Assembly: GCA_902363375.1 (NCBI GenBank)
Contig: CABIZX010000001.1
Location: forward strand, 186,001-250,000
Direction: 5' to 3'
Length of the DNA: 64,000 bases
Source of the DNA: Clostridiaceae bacterium
Lineage (GTDB): Bacteria; Bacillota; Clostridia; Clostridiales; Clostridiaceae
The first letter of the stretch is position 1. The number at the start of each line of letters is the position of its first letter. A program made the translations under genes and the position numbers. The notes under the pieces are model-generated. The model did not search any database and was not told the DNA's origin. It was given only the letters and a program-made list of their open reading frames with translations. Positions 9,290-17,121 of this stretch are shown here, piece by piece.

Positions 9290-10045
9290 ATGAAATTAAT
9301 CTCGTGGAATGTTAATGGTATTAGAGCTTGTGTTCAAAAGGGATTTTTAGATTTTTTTAAAGAAGTAGATGCAGATATGTTTTGTATTCAAGAAAGTAAA
9401 TTACAAGAGGGACAGATAAATCTTGATTTAGAAGGATATTATCAATACTGGAATTATGCAGAAAAAAAAGGTTATTCAGGAACTGCTATATTTACAAAGA
9501 TAAAGCCTATAAGTGTATTTTATGGTATTGGAATAGAAGAACATGATAAAGAAGGTAGAGTTATTACACTAGAGTTTGAAAACTTTTATCTTGTAACAGT
9601 TTATACCCCTAACTCTAAATCAGAATTAGAGAGGCTTGATTATAGAATGACTTGGGAAGATGAGTTTAAAAATTATCTTAAAAATTTAGATAAAAATAAA
9701 CCAGTCGTAGTTTGTGGAGATTTGAATGTGGCTCATAAAGAGATAGACCTTAAAAATCCTAAGAATAATAAAAGAAATTCTGGATTTACTGATGAAGAAA
9801 GAGAAAAGTTTACTGAGTTATTAAATTCAGGATTCATAGACACTTTTAGATATTTTTATCCGGAGCTAGAAGGAATATATTCTTGGTGGTCCTATAGATT
9901 TAAAGCAAGAGAGAAAAATGCAGGGTGGAGAATTGATTATTTCTGCACATCTGAAAGAGTGAAGGATAATTTAGTATCAGCGAAGATACATACAGAAATA
10001 TTAGGTTCAGATCATTGTCCTGTAGAACTTCAAATTAATATTTAA
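9290..10045 (+). CDS. xth: Exodeoxyribonuclease III
   Basis: AP endonuclease and 3'-5' exonuclease of base-excision repair, 251 residues, normal for the family. The ATG at 9290 is preferred: it has GAGGT upstream and opens with the canonical [13 protein letters not shown], while a 45-codon extension to 9155 would overlap a terminator. Catalytic motifs of the endonuclease/exonuclease/phosphatase fold are present: IQESKLQ (metal-binding Glu34), CGDLNVAH (Asp/Asn) and GSDHCP (Asp-His). It appears monocistronic. Confidence 0.95.
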   Translation: MKLISWNVNGIRACVQKGFLDFFKEVDADMFCIQESKLQEGQINLDLEGYYQYWNYAEKKGYSGTAIFTKIKPISVFYGIGIEEHDKEGRVITLEFENFYLVTVYTPNSKSELERLDYRMTWEDEFKNYLKNLDKNKPVVVCGDLNVAHKEIDLKNPKNNKRNSGFTDEEREKFTELLNSGFIDTFRYFYPELEGIYSWWSYRFKAREKNAGWRIDYFCTSERVKDNLVSAKIHTEILGSDHCPVELQINI

Positions 10046-10120
10046 CTTAAAGTCATAATCCTTAACTTATTTAAATATAATGTATAGAAATTATACTTAA
10101 GTAAATAGGGAGGGATTACT

Positions 10121-10393
10121 ATGATAATAGATGCTAGCTTGCGAGATTTAAAAATTAAGGGAAGAAAATTTAGAAATGAAGGAAGAACCATGGGAATAAT
10201 AATTAGAAGCAATGGGGAATCATTGCCCATAAGTCTTAAGCGTTCAGATATAGATAAATTTCTAAAGAGATATGGAGACCATAGTAATGTAATTTTAAGT
10301 ATTGCTGGAGAAAATATTAATACGTCAATAGTAGAGGTGCAAAGGAATGTAGTACTTCACTATGCACATAATGTACAATTTAAAGAGGTTTAG
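10121..10393 (+). CDS. Small conserved-looking protein, unknown
   Basis: 90 residues behind an AGGGAGGG ribosome site. No signal peptide or membrane segment is present. The middle (about 22-60) mixes short strands and a helix with many Lys/Arg/Asp (SLKRSDIDKFLKRYGDHSN). I do not recognise the family. The gene stands alone between xth and a convergent small gene and is followed by a near-perfect bidirectional terminator. Strong ribosome site and compact open frame argue that it is real. Confidence 0.65.
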   Translation: MIIDASLRDLKIKGRKFRNEGRTMGIIIRSNGESLPISLKRSDIDKFLKRYGDHSNVILSIAGENINTSIVEVQRNVVLHYAHNVQFKEV

Positions 10394-10406
10394 ATAATAA
10401 TCAAGA

Positions 10407-10447
10407 AATCCCCATCTAGTTAGAAAATAATTAACTAGATGGGGATT
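10407..10447. terminator. Bidirectional terminator
   Basis: A 16-bp perfect stem: AATCCCCATCTAGTTA (10407-10422) pairs with its complement at 10432-10447 around a nine-base loop. It lies between two convergent genes and has A/T-rich flanks on both sides, so it can serve both. Confidence 0.85.
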
Positions 10448-10471
10448 AGTTTATTGTTTATGACTTGTAGA

Positions 10472-10843
10472 TTAAAGAGGTATTCTTGCAAGAACCATAT
10501 GTTTATTTTTCATATTATATAATTGTTCTTTAGAGATTTCTTGAATAGTTGTAATTTTAGTTACATTATGAATCATTCCAACTCTTATTTTTGCATCCTC
10601 TAAATCTCTTGCAAGTAGTGTACCACAATACTTAGCTTCCTCTGTGTCGACATTAAATAAAAATACTTTTAATTGCTCTATAGGCACAACATCTTTCTTT
10701 AAAAATTCATCGTCAAATTCCACTTCACTATCAAGAGAGATTAAACCTTCTCTAACTATAAGTTTATCCCACCCTTTATATTCACAAAGTCTTCCCCATA
10801 GACCTAAATTCATAATGCTTCTTACAGTAAGTTTTATCATCAT
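10472..10843 (-). CDS. Small cytosolic protein, unknown
   Basis: 123 residues with an AGAGGGAGTG ribosome site upstream on the reverse strand. No signal peptide or membrane segments. The N-terminal part (LTVRSIMNLGLWGRLCEYKGWD) and the acidic centre (LDSEVEFDDEFLKKDVVPIEQL) do not match a family I know. It has few cysteines (two) and no visible catalytic motif. It is convergent with the preceding small gene across a shared terminator. Start could equally be the second of two adjacent ATG codons. Confidence 0.7.
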   Translation of the reverse strand: MMIKLTVRSIMNLGLWGRLCEYKGWDKLIVREGLISLDSEVEFDDEFLKKDVVPIEQLKVFLFNVDTEEAKYCGTLLARDLEDAKIRVGMIHNVTKITTIQEISKEQLYNMKNKHMVLARIPL

Positions 10844-11226
10844 AAAAATTCACTCCCTCTCAATTTTATCTTGTATATTTTACTTATTATTGTAACATTA
10901 ATATGGAAAATATTCAATCAATTTACTGAATATTTAAAAGCTTTAAGATTTGTATACAAAATTTATTATTTATACATTAAAGTCCATAAGATTTATCAAT
11001 AGTTATGATTACCAGCTTAGAATGATTTATGTTAGTATTTCTTTGGATATTTATTATAAAAGTTAGAATAAAAATTTATGCGTATTTTGAATAGTATATA
11101 AGTAATATGAGATGAAGTTAATTAAATTAATGTTTTAAGGAGCTTTTTTACAATTATACATTTTATATAGTTTTATATGAATAGATTAGCGAAAGAAAAA
11201 TGAAGGTATTAAGATCATTATGCAGT
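10844..11226. other. Intergenic region without a recognisable gene
   Basis: 383 very AT-rich bases between two reverse-strand genes. The left part must carry the promoter for the 123-residue protein. A small inverted repeat (AATATTCA...TGAATATT) lies near 10907-10933. The right end holds the terminator of the leucine-rich-repeat gene. I see no open frame with a ribosome site. Confidence 0.5.
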
Positions 11227-11249
11227 TTACATAATGACCTTAATACCTT
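11203..11249 (-). terminator. Terminator overlapping stop of LRR gene
   Basis: A 20-base arm at 11203-11222 pairs almost perfectly with 11230-11249 (AAGGTATTAAG.../...CTTAATACCTT). The reverse-strand stop codon sits at 11227-11229, in the loop, and a T-rich stretch follows on the reverse strand. The last codons of the gene therefore form one arm of the terminator. Confidence 0.8.
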
Positions 11250-12342
11250 TAGCCTCGGCTTTTTTTATGAAATCATCTATATTAGGTATATAACAATTAT
11301 CTAATTTAATAGTCTTTAGAGTAGGTATATTGAAAAGTTTAGAATAATCAGGTATATAGGCGTAAGATAGATTAAGTGTTTCTAGATTATGTATGACCTC
11401 TAATCCATCTACGGTTAATGGACCTTCTAAACAGAGAGAAAATTCTTTCACTTTAGGAAAGTTTTTTAAGGTTGATAGATCAAAATTATTGCTAAAGTTA
11501 ATAGTTAAGTTAGTTACATTGGGGAATAGTGGTAGACTCTTCAAAGAATCAGTTTCAGGATAAATAAGATTAAAATTTTCTACATGTTCTATAAAATCTA
11601 CCTCACTTAATATATCTAAATCACCATTATATATCCGAAGCGTTTTTAGATTATTTAACTTAGTGATAGGAGAGTAATCTAAAATTAATCCACTATCATC
11701 AATATCAAGTGTATTTAAATTTCTAACACTTTCTAAGCCTTCTAATGTGTACACATTTTTTATTTTTAGAGTATCTATATTTAATAAATTATCTTTACCT
11801 AGAGGTTTTAAGGAGAATATATTCATACCAATAGATTTTTTAGCGATAATTTCAAGGTTAGAATCTTTTATAATTCTAATAGAATATAAGTAATAATTAA
11901 TTGAAAAGAAAATACATACACATAAAAGAACTAAAATAATTCTAAAATACTTTTTAAAATGAAATTCTTTTGCAACTCCATAAATGATTGATAAGCTTAT
12001 AGATAATATAAAAATTATATAATTAGGTATGTATATGTATAACTTAAATAATATATAATTTAAAATCATCGGTATGCTTATAAGGTAACTGGCAATAATA
12101 TAATTAGATAAATGTAATTCATTAAAATTAGTAATAGTTATAACTAAAGTTAATGCGAATAATAGAATCCATAATAACAGAAAATTTTTGGCTATGATTA
12201 ATTTGCTTGGAAAAAATAAGTAAAAGATCATAAAAGAAATCATAAATAGCATAGATGCTATATACCAAATATTATTTCTAGATTCTTTTGGATATAAAGA
12301 TATGATGTTATTTTTTACAGAAACATGATGATTAGTTTTCAT
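11227..12342 (-). CDS. Membrane protein with leucine-rich repeats
   Basis: 371 residues. The N-terminal half has about five hydrophobic segments (roughly 25-160). The C-terminal half (about 165-371) is built of irregular leucine-rich repeats of 21-24 residues, such as LNNLKTLRIYNGDLDIL, FPNVTNLTINFSNN and IHNLETLNLSYAYIPDYSKL. LRR domains usually bind protein or peptide ligands. Given the odd number of membrane segments I cannot say which side of the membrane the repeats face. A GGAG ribosome site lies upstream. No neighbour shares its strand within 300 bases, so it is probably transcribed alone. Confidence 0.8.
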   Translation of the reverse strand: MKTNHHVSVKNNIISLYPKESRNNIWYIASMLFMISFMIFYLFFPSKLIIAKNFLLLWILLFALTLVITITNFNELHLSNYIIASYLISIPMILNYILFKLYIYIPNYIIFILSISLSIIYGVAKEFHFKKYFRIILVLLCVCIFFSINYYLYSIRIIKDSNLEIIAKKSIGMNIFSLKPLGKDNLLNIDTLKIKNVYTLEGLESVRNLNTLDIDDSGLILDYSPITKLNNLKTLRIYNGDLDILSEVDFIEHVENFNLIYPETDSLKSLPLFPNVTNLTINFSNNFDLSTLKNFPKVKEFSLCLEGPLTVDGLEVIHNLETLNLSYAYIPDYSKLFNIPTLKTIKLDNCYIPNIDDFIKKAEAKGIKVIM

Positions 12343-12594
12343 TTTATCCTCCGCTCAGAAAGAAATTAACATATTTTATATACTTATTATATTTTAAAAA
12401 GAATTATATGTAAACGTATAATACTATAAAAGTAGGGTATATTAAATAGCAAATTTAGAGACGTTTTATCAAATAACTAATGAATTAAGCTACAATTCTA
12501 AAGAGATTAACATACAATGGGGATATTGTGAAAATAAATAATAAGTAGAATTAAGTGAAAAGAATATTTTGTATTTTGATTATATTAATATTCA

Positions 12595-12623
12595 TTGACT
12601 TTTATTTTTTAAAATAGTATATT
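12595..12623 (+). promoter_or_regulatory. Sigma-A promoter of eutG
   Basis: TTGACT (12595-12600), a 17-base spacer and TATATT (12618-12623). Transcription would start near 12630, immediately before the first antiterminator hairpin, which fits an attenuated leader. Confidence 0.7.
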
Positions 12624-12631
12624 GAAAATAT

Positions 12632-12692
12632 GTACAATGAAGTACTTGAAGAGCAGTGTAGCTCCATAGGATTAATCCTATGGAGCTTTTTC
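12632..12692 (+). promoter_or_regulatory. EutV antitermination site and attenuator before eutG
   Basis: Two small hairpins fit the ANTAR-binding rule (hexaloop with A at position 1 and G at position 4). P1 is GTAC-AATGAA-GTAC (12632-12645). P2 is GAGC-AGTGTA-GCTC (12651-12664), after a five-base linker. The 3' arm of P2 overlaps the 5' arm of a strong terminator (12660-12672 with 12675-12687, then a T run). Binding of phosphorylated EutV to P1-P2 should block the terminator. The hairpins are seen in the sequence; the mechanism is known from Enterococcus faecalis. Confidence 0.88.
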
Positions 12693-12806
12693 TATTTATT
12701 TCTAGGGTAAATTTAATGAAGATTTTTCCTTTTAATAAACTTACCGTATAAATAGTTAATTAAATTTAAAGACTATATATAAATAATATAGACTTGAAAG
12801 GAGTTT

Positions 12807-13943
12807 ATGATGAACAATTTTAAAATTAAAACTCAAATTTATTTTGGGCAAGGAGCTTTAGACAGATTAGAGGAAGTAGGGAATAAAAAAGTTTTCGTAG
12901 TTACAGATCCTTTCATGGTAAAGTCAGGCATGATTAATAATGTGACTGAAAAATTGAAGAGTGCAGATATAACTATATTTAGTGAAATAGTCCCAGATCC
13001 ACCAATAGAGTTAGTAGTTCAAGGAATAGAAGAAGTTCAGAAAGCTAAGCCAGATGTATTAGTTGCTCTAGGTGGAGGTTCTTCAATTGATGCTGCAAAG
13101 GCTATAATGGACTTCGCAAAAAAAATTACAGATATTACAGAAATGGAGTTTATAGCAATTCCGACTACAAGTGGTACAGGTTCTGAGGTGACATCATTCT
13201 CAGTAATAACAGATAAGTCTAAAGGAACAAAGTATCCTTTAGTTTCAGATGATTTATTACCAGATGTAGCTATACTAGATCCTGAACTAGTGAAAAGTGT
13301 GCCTGGAACAATTACTGCAGATACAGGTATGGACGTAATTACTCATGCTTTAGAAGCTTATGTGTCTATAAATGCTTCTGACTTTTCAGATGCGTTAGCT
13401 GAAAAAGCACTTATGTTATCTTTTAAATATCTTTTAAGAGCATATAAAGATGGTAACGATTTAGAGGCTAGAGAAAAAATGCATAATGCATCATGCCTTG
13501 CAGGAATTGCTTTCAACTCAGCTTCCCTAGGTTTAAACCATGGTATAGCTCACGTTTTAGGGGGAAAATTCCATGTTCCCCATGGAAGAACAAACTCTAT
13601 ATTACTTCCTTACATTGTAGAATTTAATGCAGATATAGTGGGATATGAAAGTAATGATTTCTCAAAAGCTGCAATTAAATATGCGAATATATCAAAATTA
13701 TTAGGATTACCTTGTAGTAATACAAGAGCTGGAGTTAGAAGTTTAATAAATGAGATTAAGAAGTTACAAAAAGAAATGAAAATGCCTACTAATTTAAAGG
13801 CTTGTGGTGTATCAGTAGAAGAAGTAGAACAATTAAAAGAGGAAGTTGCTAATTTAGCATTACTTGATGCATGTACAGCAACAAACCCTAAAACTCCAAC
13901 TCCTCTTGATGTTATTGAAATTATAGGAAAAATTAAAGAATAA
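12807..13943 (+). CDS. eutG: Iron-type alcohol dehydrogenase, ethanolamine pathway
   Basis: 378 residues of the group III (iron) alcohol dehydrogenases. It would reduce acetaldehyde to ethanol while regenerating NAD+. The family features are visible: nucleotide-binding GGGSSIDAAKA, PTTSGTGSE, and the metal ligands in the D...H pattern TADTGMDVITHALEAY and the later histidines in LNHGIAHVLGGKFHVPHGRTN. No encapsulation-like helix is visible at either end, unlike several neighbouring enzymes. It is transcribed from its own promoter through its own EutV-type attenuator, separate from eutS. Two adjacent ATG codons are possible starts behind AAAGGAG. Confidence 0.9.
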   Translation: MMNNFKIKTQIYFGQGALDRLEEVGNKKVFVVTDPFMVKSGMINNVTEKLKSADITIFSEIVPDPPIELVVQGIEEVQKAKPDVLVALGGGSSIDAAKAIMDFAKKITDITEMEFIAIPTTSGTGSEVTSFSVITDKSKGTKYPLVSDDLLPDVAILDPELVKSVPGTITADTGMDVITHALEAYVSINASDFSDALAEKALMLSFKYLLRAYKDGNDLEAREKMHNASCLAGIAFNSASLGLNHGIAHVLGGKFHVPHGRTNSILLPYIVEFNADIVGYESNDFSKAAIKYANISKLLGLPCSNTRAGVRSLINEIKKLQKEMKMPTNLKACGVSVEEVEQLKEEVANLALLDACTATNPKTPTPLDVIEIIGKIKE

Positions 13944-13957
13944 GTGTTAAAAATGTG

Positions 13958-13986
13958 TTGACAGTATAAATTTTTGACTATATAAT
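13958..13986 (+). promoter_or_regulatory. Consensus sigma-A promoter of the eutSPVW segment
   Basis: A perfect TTGACA (13958-13963), a 17-base spacer and a perfect TATAAT (13981-13986). The predicted start near 13993 lies just before hairpin P1 of the second attenuator. A full-consensus promoter implies that control lies mainly at the downstream terminator. Confidence 0.85.
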
Positions 13987-13994
13987 CTTTATAT

Positions 13995-14063
13995 ACACAA
14001 AGTAGTGTAATGGTTTTAAGCAAAGGGGCTTCTTGAAAATATTTATATTTTCAAGGGGCTTTT
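13995..14063 (+). promoter_or_regulatory. EutV antitermination site and attenuator before eutS
   Basis: P1 is ACAC-AAAGTA-GTGT (13995-14008). A nine-base linker follows, then P2 AAGC-AAAGGG-GCTT (14018-14031). Both hexaloops have A1 and G4. The 3' arm of P2 overlaps the 5' arm of a terminator (14028-14042 with 14045-14059, some G-U pairs, then TTTT). Confidence 0.88.
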
Positions 14064-14192
14064 ATTATTTTTTATAAAATTATGCGATTATTTAAGAATA
14101 GTTGTTAAAACACAGGTAATACTAAGACTAGTATTTTACATTAAAATATTATTTTCAAGTATTCCTTCTGAATGTAAAGGTAAGGTGAGTGT

Positions 14193-14540
14193 ATGAGTGA
14201 AGAAAAGCAAAGGATTATACAGGAGTTTGTTCCTGGTAAACAAGTAACCCTTGCACATATAATAGCAAATCCTACTGAAGATCTTTATAAGAAGTTGGGT
14301 CTTGTAGTAGATAAGAGAGATGCTATTGGAATATTAACCATAACGCCAAGTGAAGGGTCCATAATAGCAGCAGATATAGCTACAAAAGCTGCAGGAATTA
14401 ATCTTGGATTTGTAGATAGATTTAGTGGCTCACTTGTTATAACGGGAGATGTTAGTTCTGTAGAATCAGCATTAAAGGAAGTTACAGCTGTGCTTGGAGA
14501 TTTATTGCAATTTACTTCTACCAAAATTACAAGAACGTAG
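14193..14540 (+). CDS. eutS: Ethanolamine microcompartment shell protein EutS
   Basis: 115 residues, the usual length, forming a single circularly permuted BMC domain that assembles into hexameric shell tiles. Family features include the N-terminal [21 protein letters not shown] and the core [23 protein letters not shown]. In known EutS the hexamer is bent, suited to shell edges. It is the first gene after the second attenuator and is followed by eutP after eight bases. Confidence 0.95.
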   Translation: MSEEKQRIIQEFVPGKQVTLAHIIANPTEDLYKKLGLVVDKRDAIGILTITPSEGSIIAADIATKAAGINLGFVDRFSGSLVITGDVSSVESALKEVTAVLGDLLQFTSTKITRT

Positions 14541-14548
14541 GAGGAATT

Positions 14549-14980
14549 ATGAAAAAGGCAATATTTATTGGTAAGACCGGAAGCGGGAAAACTACTTTAT
14601 GTCAAAAGATTCATGATTTAGATTTAAAATATAAAAAAACTCAATCAGTAGAAATTTATGATGAGTCTATAGATACACCAGGAGAGTACTTAGAAAATAG
14701 ATTTTATTATAAAGCATTAATAGTTACCTCAGCAGATGCAGATATAATTGCTTTAGTATGCGATTGCACTGCAGAAGAGGATTATATAGCACCAGGTTTT
14801 TGTACTATGTTTGCAAAAGAGTGTATTGGGATAGTGACAAAAATAGACATTGCTCCAAGCCAGGAAAAAATTACGCATGCTAGAGATATTTTAGAAGAGG
14901 CAGGAGTCTCAAGAATTTTTGAGGTAGACACTTTAGATGGAACTGGAATAGAGGAATTAATTAAATATTTAAGTTCATAA
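14549..14980 (+). CDS. eutP: EutP, small P-loop NTPase of the eut operon
   Basis: 143 residues with a Walker A motif GKTGSGKT at 8-15 and a TKID guanine-specificity-like motif near residue 95. These are hallmarks of a small Ras-like GTPase fold. Salmonella EutP and its relative PduV are reported to have ATP-dependent acetate kinase or shell-associated roles, so the substrate is not settled. It lies between eutS and eutV, with RBS AGGAGG, in the same transcript. Confidence 0.92.
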   Translation: MKKAIFIGKTGSGKTTLCQKIHDLDLKYKKTQSVEIYDESIDTPGEYLENRFYYKALIVTSADADIIALVCDCTAEEDYIAPGFCTMFAKECIGIVTKIDIAPSQEKITHARDILEEAGVSRIFEVDTLDGTGIEELIKYLSS

Positions 14981-15001
14981 TATAGAGGAGAATAATTTAA
15001 T

Positions 15002-15574
15002 ATGAGTAAGAATATCATAATAGTCGACGATGAGCCTATTATTAGAATGGATATTAGAGATATCCTAGAAGTTGCAGGATACAATGTAGTAGCCGAAGCT
15101 TCAGATGGTTTTAGTGCTGTAGAACTTTGTAAAGAGCATAAGCCTGACTTGGTAATAATGGATATACAGATGCCTATCCTTGATGGAATTAGAGCAAGCA
15201 AGAGAATTAGACTTGAACATCTTGCGGGTGGAATCCTACTTCTGACAGCTTTTAATGATAATGATTTTATTGAAAAAGCTAAAAGCGTAGGTGCATATGG
15301 ATATCTAGTAAAACCCTTAGATGAAAAATCATTTATTCCAACGGTGGAAATGTGTTTATCTAAGGTAGATGAATTTAAAAAACTAGAACATGACCTAGAG
15401 AAAGTTACATCAAAGTTAAATGAAAGAAAATTAATTGAAAAAGCAAAGGGTATACTTATGAAAGAATTGAATTCCGATGAAGAAGAAGCTTACAGATATA
15501 TTAGAAAATTAAGTATGGATAGAAGATGTTCTATGACAGATATTGCAAAAACCTTAATAGTGGCTTATGAATAA
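15002..15574 (+). CDS. eutV: EutV, ANTAR RNA-binding response regulator
   Basis: 190 residues. The receiver domain (about 1-120) has D9-D10 and phospho-acceptor D54 (VIMDIQMP), plus the K in YLVKPLDEK. A helical linker leads to a C-terminal ANTAR domain (about 135-188; LIEKAKGILMKELNSDEEEA and MTDIAKTLIVAYE). When phosphorylated by EutW it should dimerise and bind paired hexaloop hairpins, preventing termination. Three matching targets are present in this window. The gene overlaps eutW by eight bases, indicating coupled translation. Confidence 0.96.
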   Translation: MSKNIIIVDDEPIIRMDIRDILEVAGYNVVAEASDGFSAVELCKEHKPDLVIMDIQMPILDGIRASKRIRLEHLAGGILLLTAFNDNDFIEKAKSVGAYGYLVKPLDEKSFIPTVEMCLSKVDEFKKLEHDLEKVTSKLNERKLIEKAKGILMKELNSDEEEAYRYIRKLSMDRRCSMTDIAKTLIVAYE

Positions 15575-16988
15575 GATAAGAGAATTATGTGTAGAGTACA
15601 CTAACCTCACGGATGAGGATATTAATAAAATCATAGAGGTTTCTAGCGCCATAGAGTTAATAGCTAATTTAGAGGAATGTGATGCATTTATAGATGTGCC
15701 ATCAAAAAATTCAGATGAAGCTATAGTAGTAGCAGAAGGAAGAAAAAAAGAATCTATTTATGTTGATTCTGTAGTAGGAAAAAAAGCTTTAAGAATTAAC
15801 GAGCCTGGAGTAATAAGAACTTTAAAAACCGGAGAGTTTTTTAAAGGAATTAGAGCATTAACTCAGGAAAATAGATTTGTAAGACAAAAAATATACCCTA
15901 TTTTAAATGGAAAAAAAATTATAGGAGTAATTATTGTTGAGAATGATATAAGTAATGAAATAAAAGAAGATTTTACTATTCCCAATGATAGCTCTAAAAG
16001 CAGAAGACAAAAAACACATCAGCTAATGAATTTAATAAATTCTAATAGATTAATTAATGATAATCTAGATTCAGCTATTTTAGTTTATGATGAGAATGGA
16101 ATTTTGAGAATTAAAAATAGAAAAGCTGATATGATATACATAGGTAGAAGATATAATGAACTGGAAGGCATGCACTATGATGACTTGTCTTTAGATAATA
16201 CACTCTTTATTAACATTAATAAAGTATTAGAAATTACAGAAGATAATAAAGTGATAACAAAGGAAGTAAAGGTTGGTAGTTCTTATTATAGAATAAAAAG
16301 AATACTAATTAAGGAAGAGGATTTGAGAATCATTGAGATAGTTCAAGATATAACAGAGATAAAGAATAAAGAAGCTGAAATAATATCTAAATCAGTTGCA
16401 ATAAAAGAAATACATCATAGAGTAAAGAACAACTTACAAACTGTAGCTTCACTTTTACGTATTCAAAGTAGAAGATGTGAAAGTATAGAAGCAAAAGTAA
16501 GTCTTCAAGAAAGTGTAAACAGAATTCTTGCAATTGCAGCAACTCATGAACTTTTATCGAAGGATATAGGTGATGAGGTAAAGGTTATGAAGGTTATAAA
16601 CGCTATAGTAGATAATGCTAAAAGGTGCTTTTTAAACATTCAAAAAGAAATTAATATAGAAGTATTAGGTGATGATTTTTATATTGATACAGATAGAATT
16701 ACTGCAATATCTCTTATAATTAATGAACTAATACAAAATTGTTATGATCATGCTTTTAATGATAGAGATTGTGGAACTATAAAGATTAGTGTGACTGAAT
16801 ATGAAGATTATAGAGAAATATCAGTAGCTGACAATGGTGTTGGTTTTGATACATCCATAGATAAATCTTCTAGTTTAGGAATGTCTATAGTTAAAAATTA
16901 CATATCAGACAAATTAAAAGGATGTATAGATATATTTTCTAATGATAAAGGAACTAAAATAACATTTAGATTCCCTATAAAAATTTAA
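15567..16988 (+). CDS. eutW: EutW, ethanolamine-responsive histidine kinase
   Basis: 473 residues without membrane segments, so a cytosolic sensor. The N-terminal region (about 20-130) resembles the sensor domain known in EutW proteins. Residues about 165-265 look like a PAS domain. The kinase core is of the HisKA_2 type with EIHHRVKNNLQ (H283-H284), an N-box (ELIQNCYDHAF) and VADNGVGFD. In E. faecalis the homologue autophosphorylates in response to ethanolamine. Being downstream of an attenuator controlled by its own partner, it is in a positive loop. Confidence 0.95.
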   Translation: MNKIRELCVEYTNLTDEDINKIIEVSSAIELIANLEECDAFIDVPSKNSDEAIVVAEGRKKESIYVDSVVGKKALRINEPGVIRTLKTGEFFKGIRALTQENRFVRQKIYPILNGKKIIGVIIVENDISNEIKEDFTIPNDSSKSRRQKTHQLMNLINSNRLINDNLDSAILVYDENGILRIKNRKADMIYIGRRYNELEGMHYDDLSLDNTLFININKVLEITEDNKVITKEVKVGSSYYRIKRILIKEEDLRIIEIVQDITEIKNKEAEIISKSVAIKEIHHRVKNNLQTVASLLRIQSRRCESIEAKVSLQESVNRILAIAATHELLSKDIGDEVKVMKVINAIVDNAKRCFLNIQKEINIEVLGDDFYIDTDRITAISLIINELIQNCYDHAFNDRDCGTIKISVTEYEDYREISVADNGVGFDTSIDKSSSLGMSIVKNYISDKLKGCIDIFSNDKGTKITFRFPIKI

Positions 16989-16998
16989 TAGATATAGA

Positions 16999-17096
16999 AC
17001 TACATTGTAGTAGTTTGATTTAAGCAAAGAGGCTTAAAGTTATAAAAAATTAGTTTTCATTTTACATGAGAATTAATTTAATAGCTTTAAGCCTTT
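16999..17096 (+). promoter_or_regulatory. EutV antitermination site and attenuator before eutA
   Basis: P1 is ACTAC-ATTGTA-GTAGT (16999-17014). A six-base linker follows, then P2 TAAGC-AAAGAG-GCTTA (17021-17036). Both loops have A1 and G4. A terminator pairs GGCTTAAAGTTAT (from 17031) with ATAGCTTTAAGCC (17081-17093) and ends in TTTTA. I find no strong promoter just before it, so it probably acts on read-through from eutS-W. Confidence 0.86.
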
Positions 17097-17121
17097 TATA
17101 TTTGTAGTTGGAGGTGATTCA

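Noticed and set aside
13610..14023. Reverse-strand open frames inside eutG, eutS and other eut genes
   Set aside because: They lack ribosome sites and family similarity and lie wholly or mostly opposite well-supported genes.
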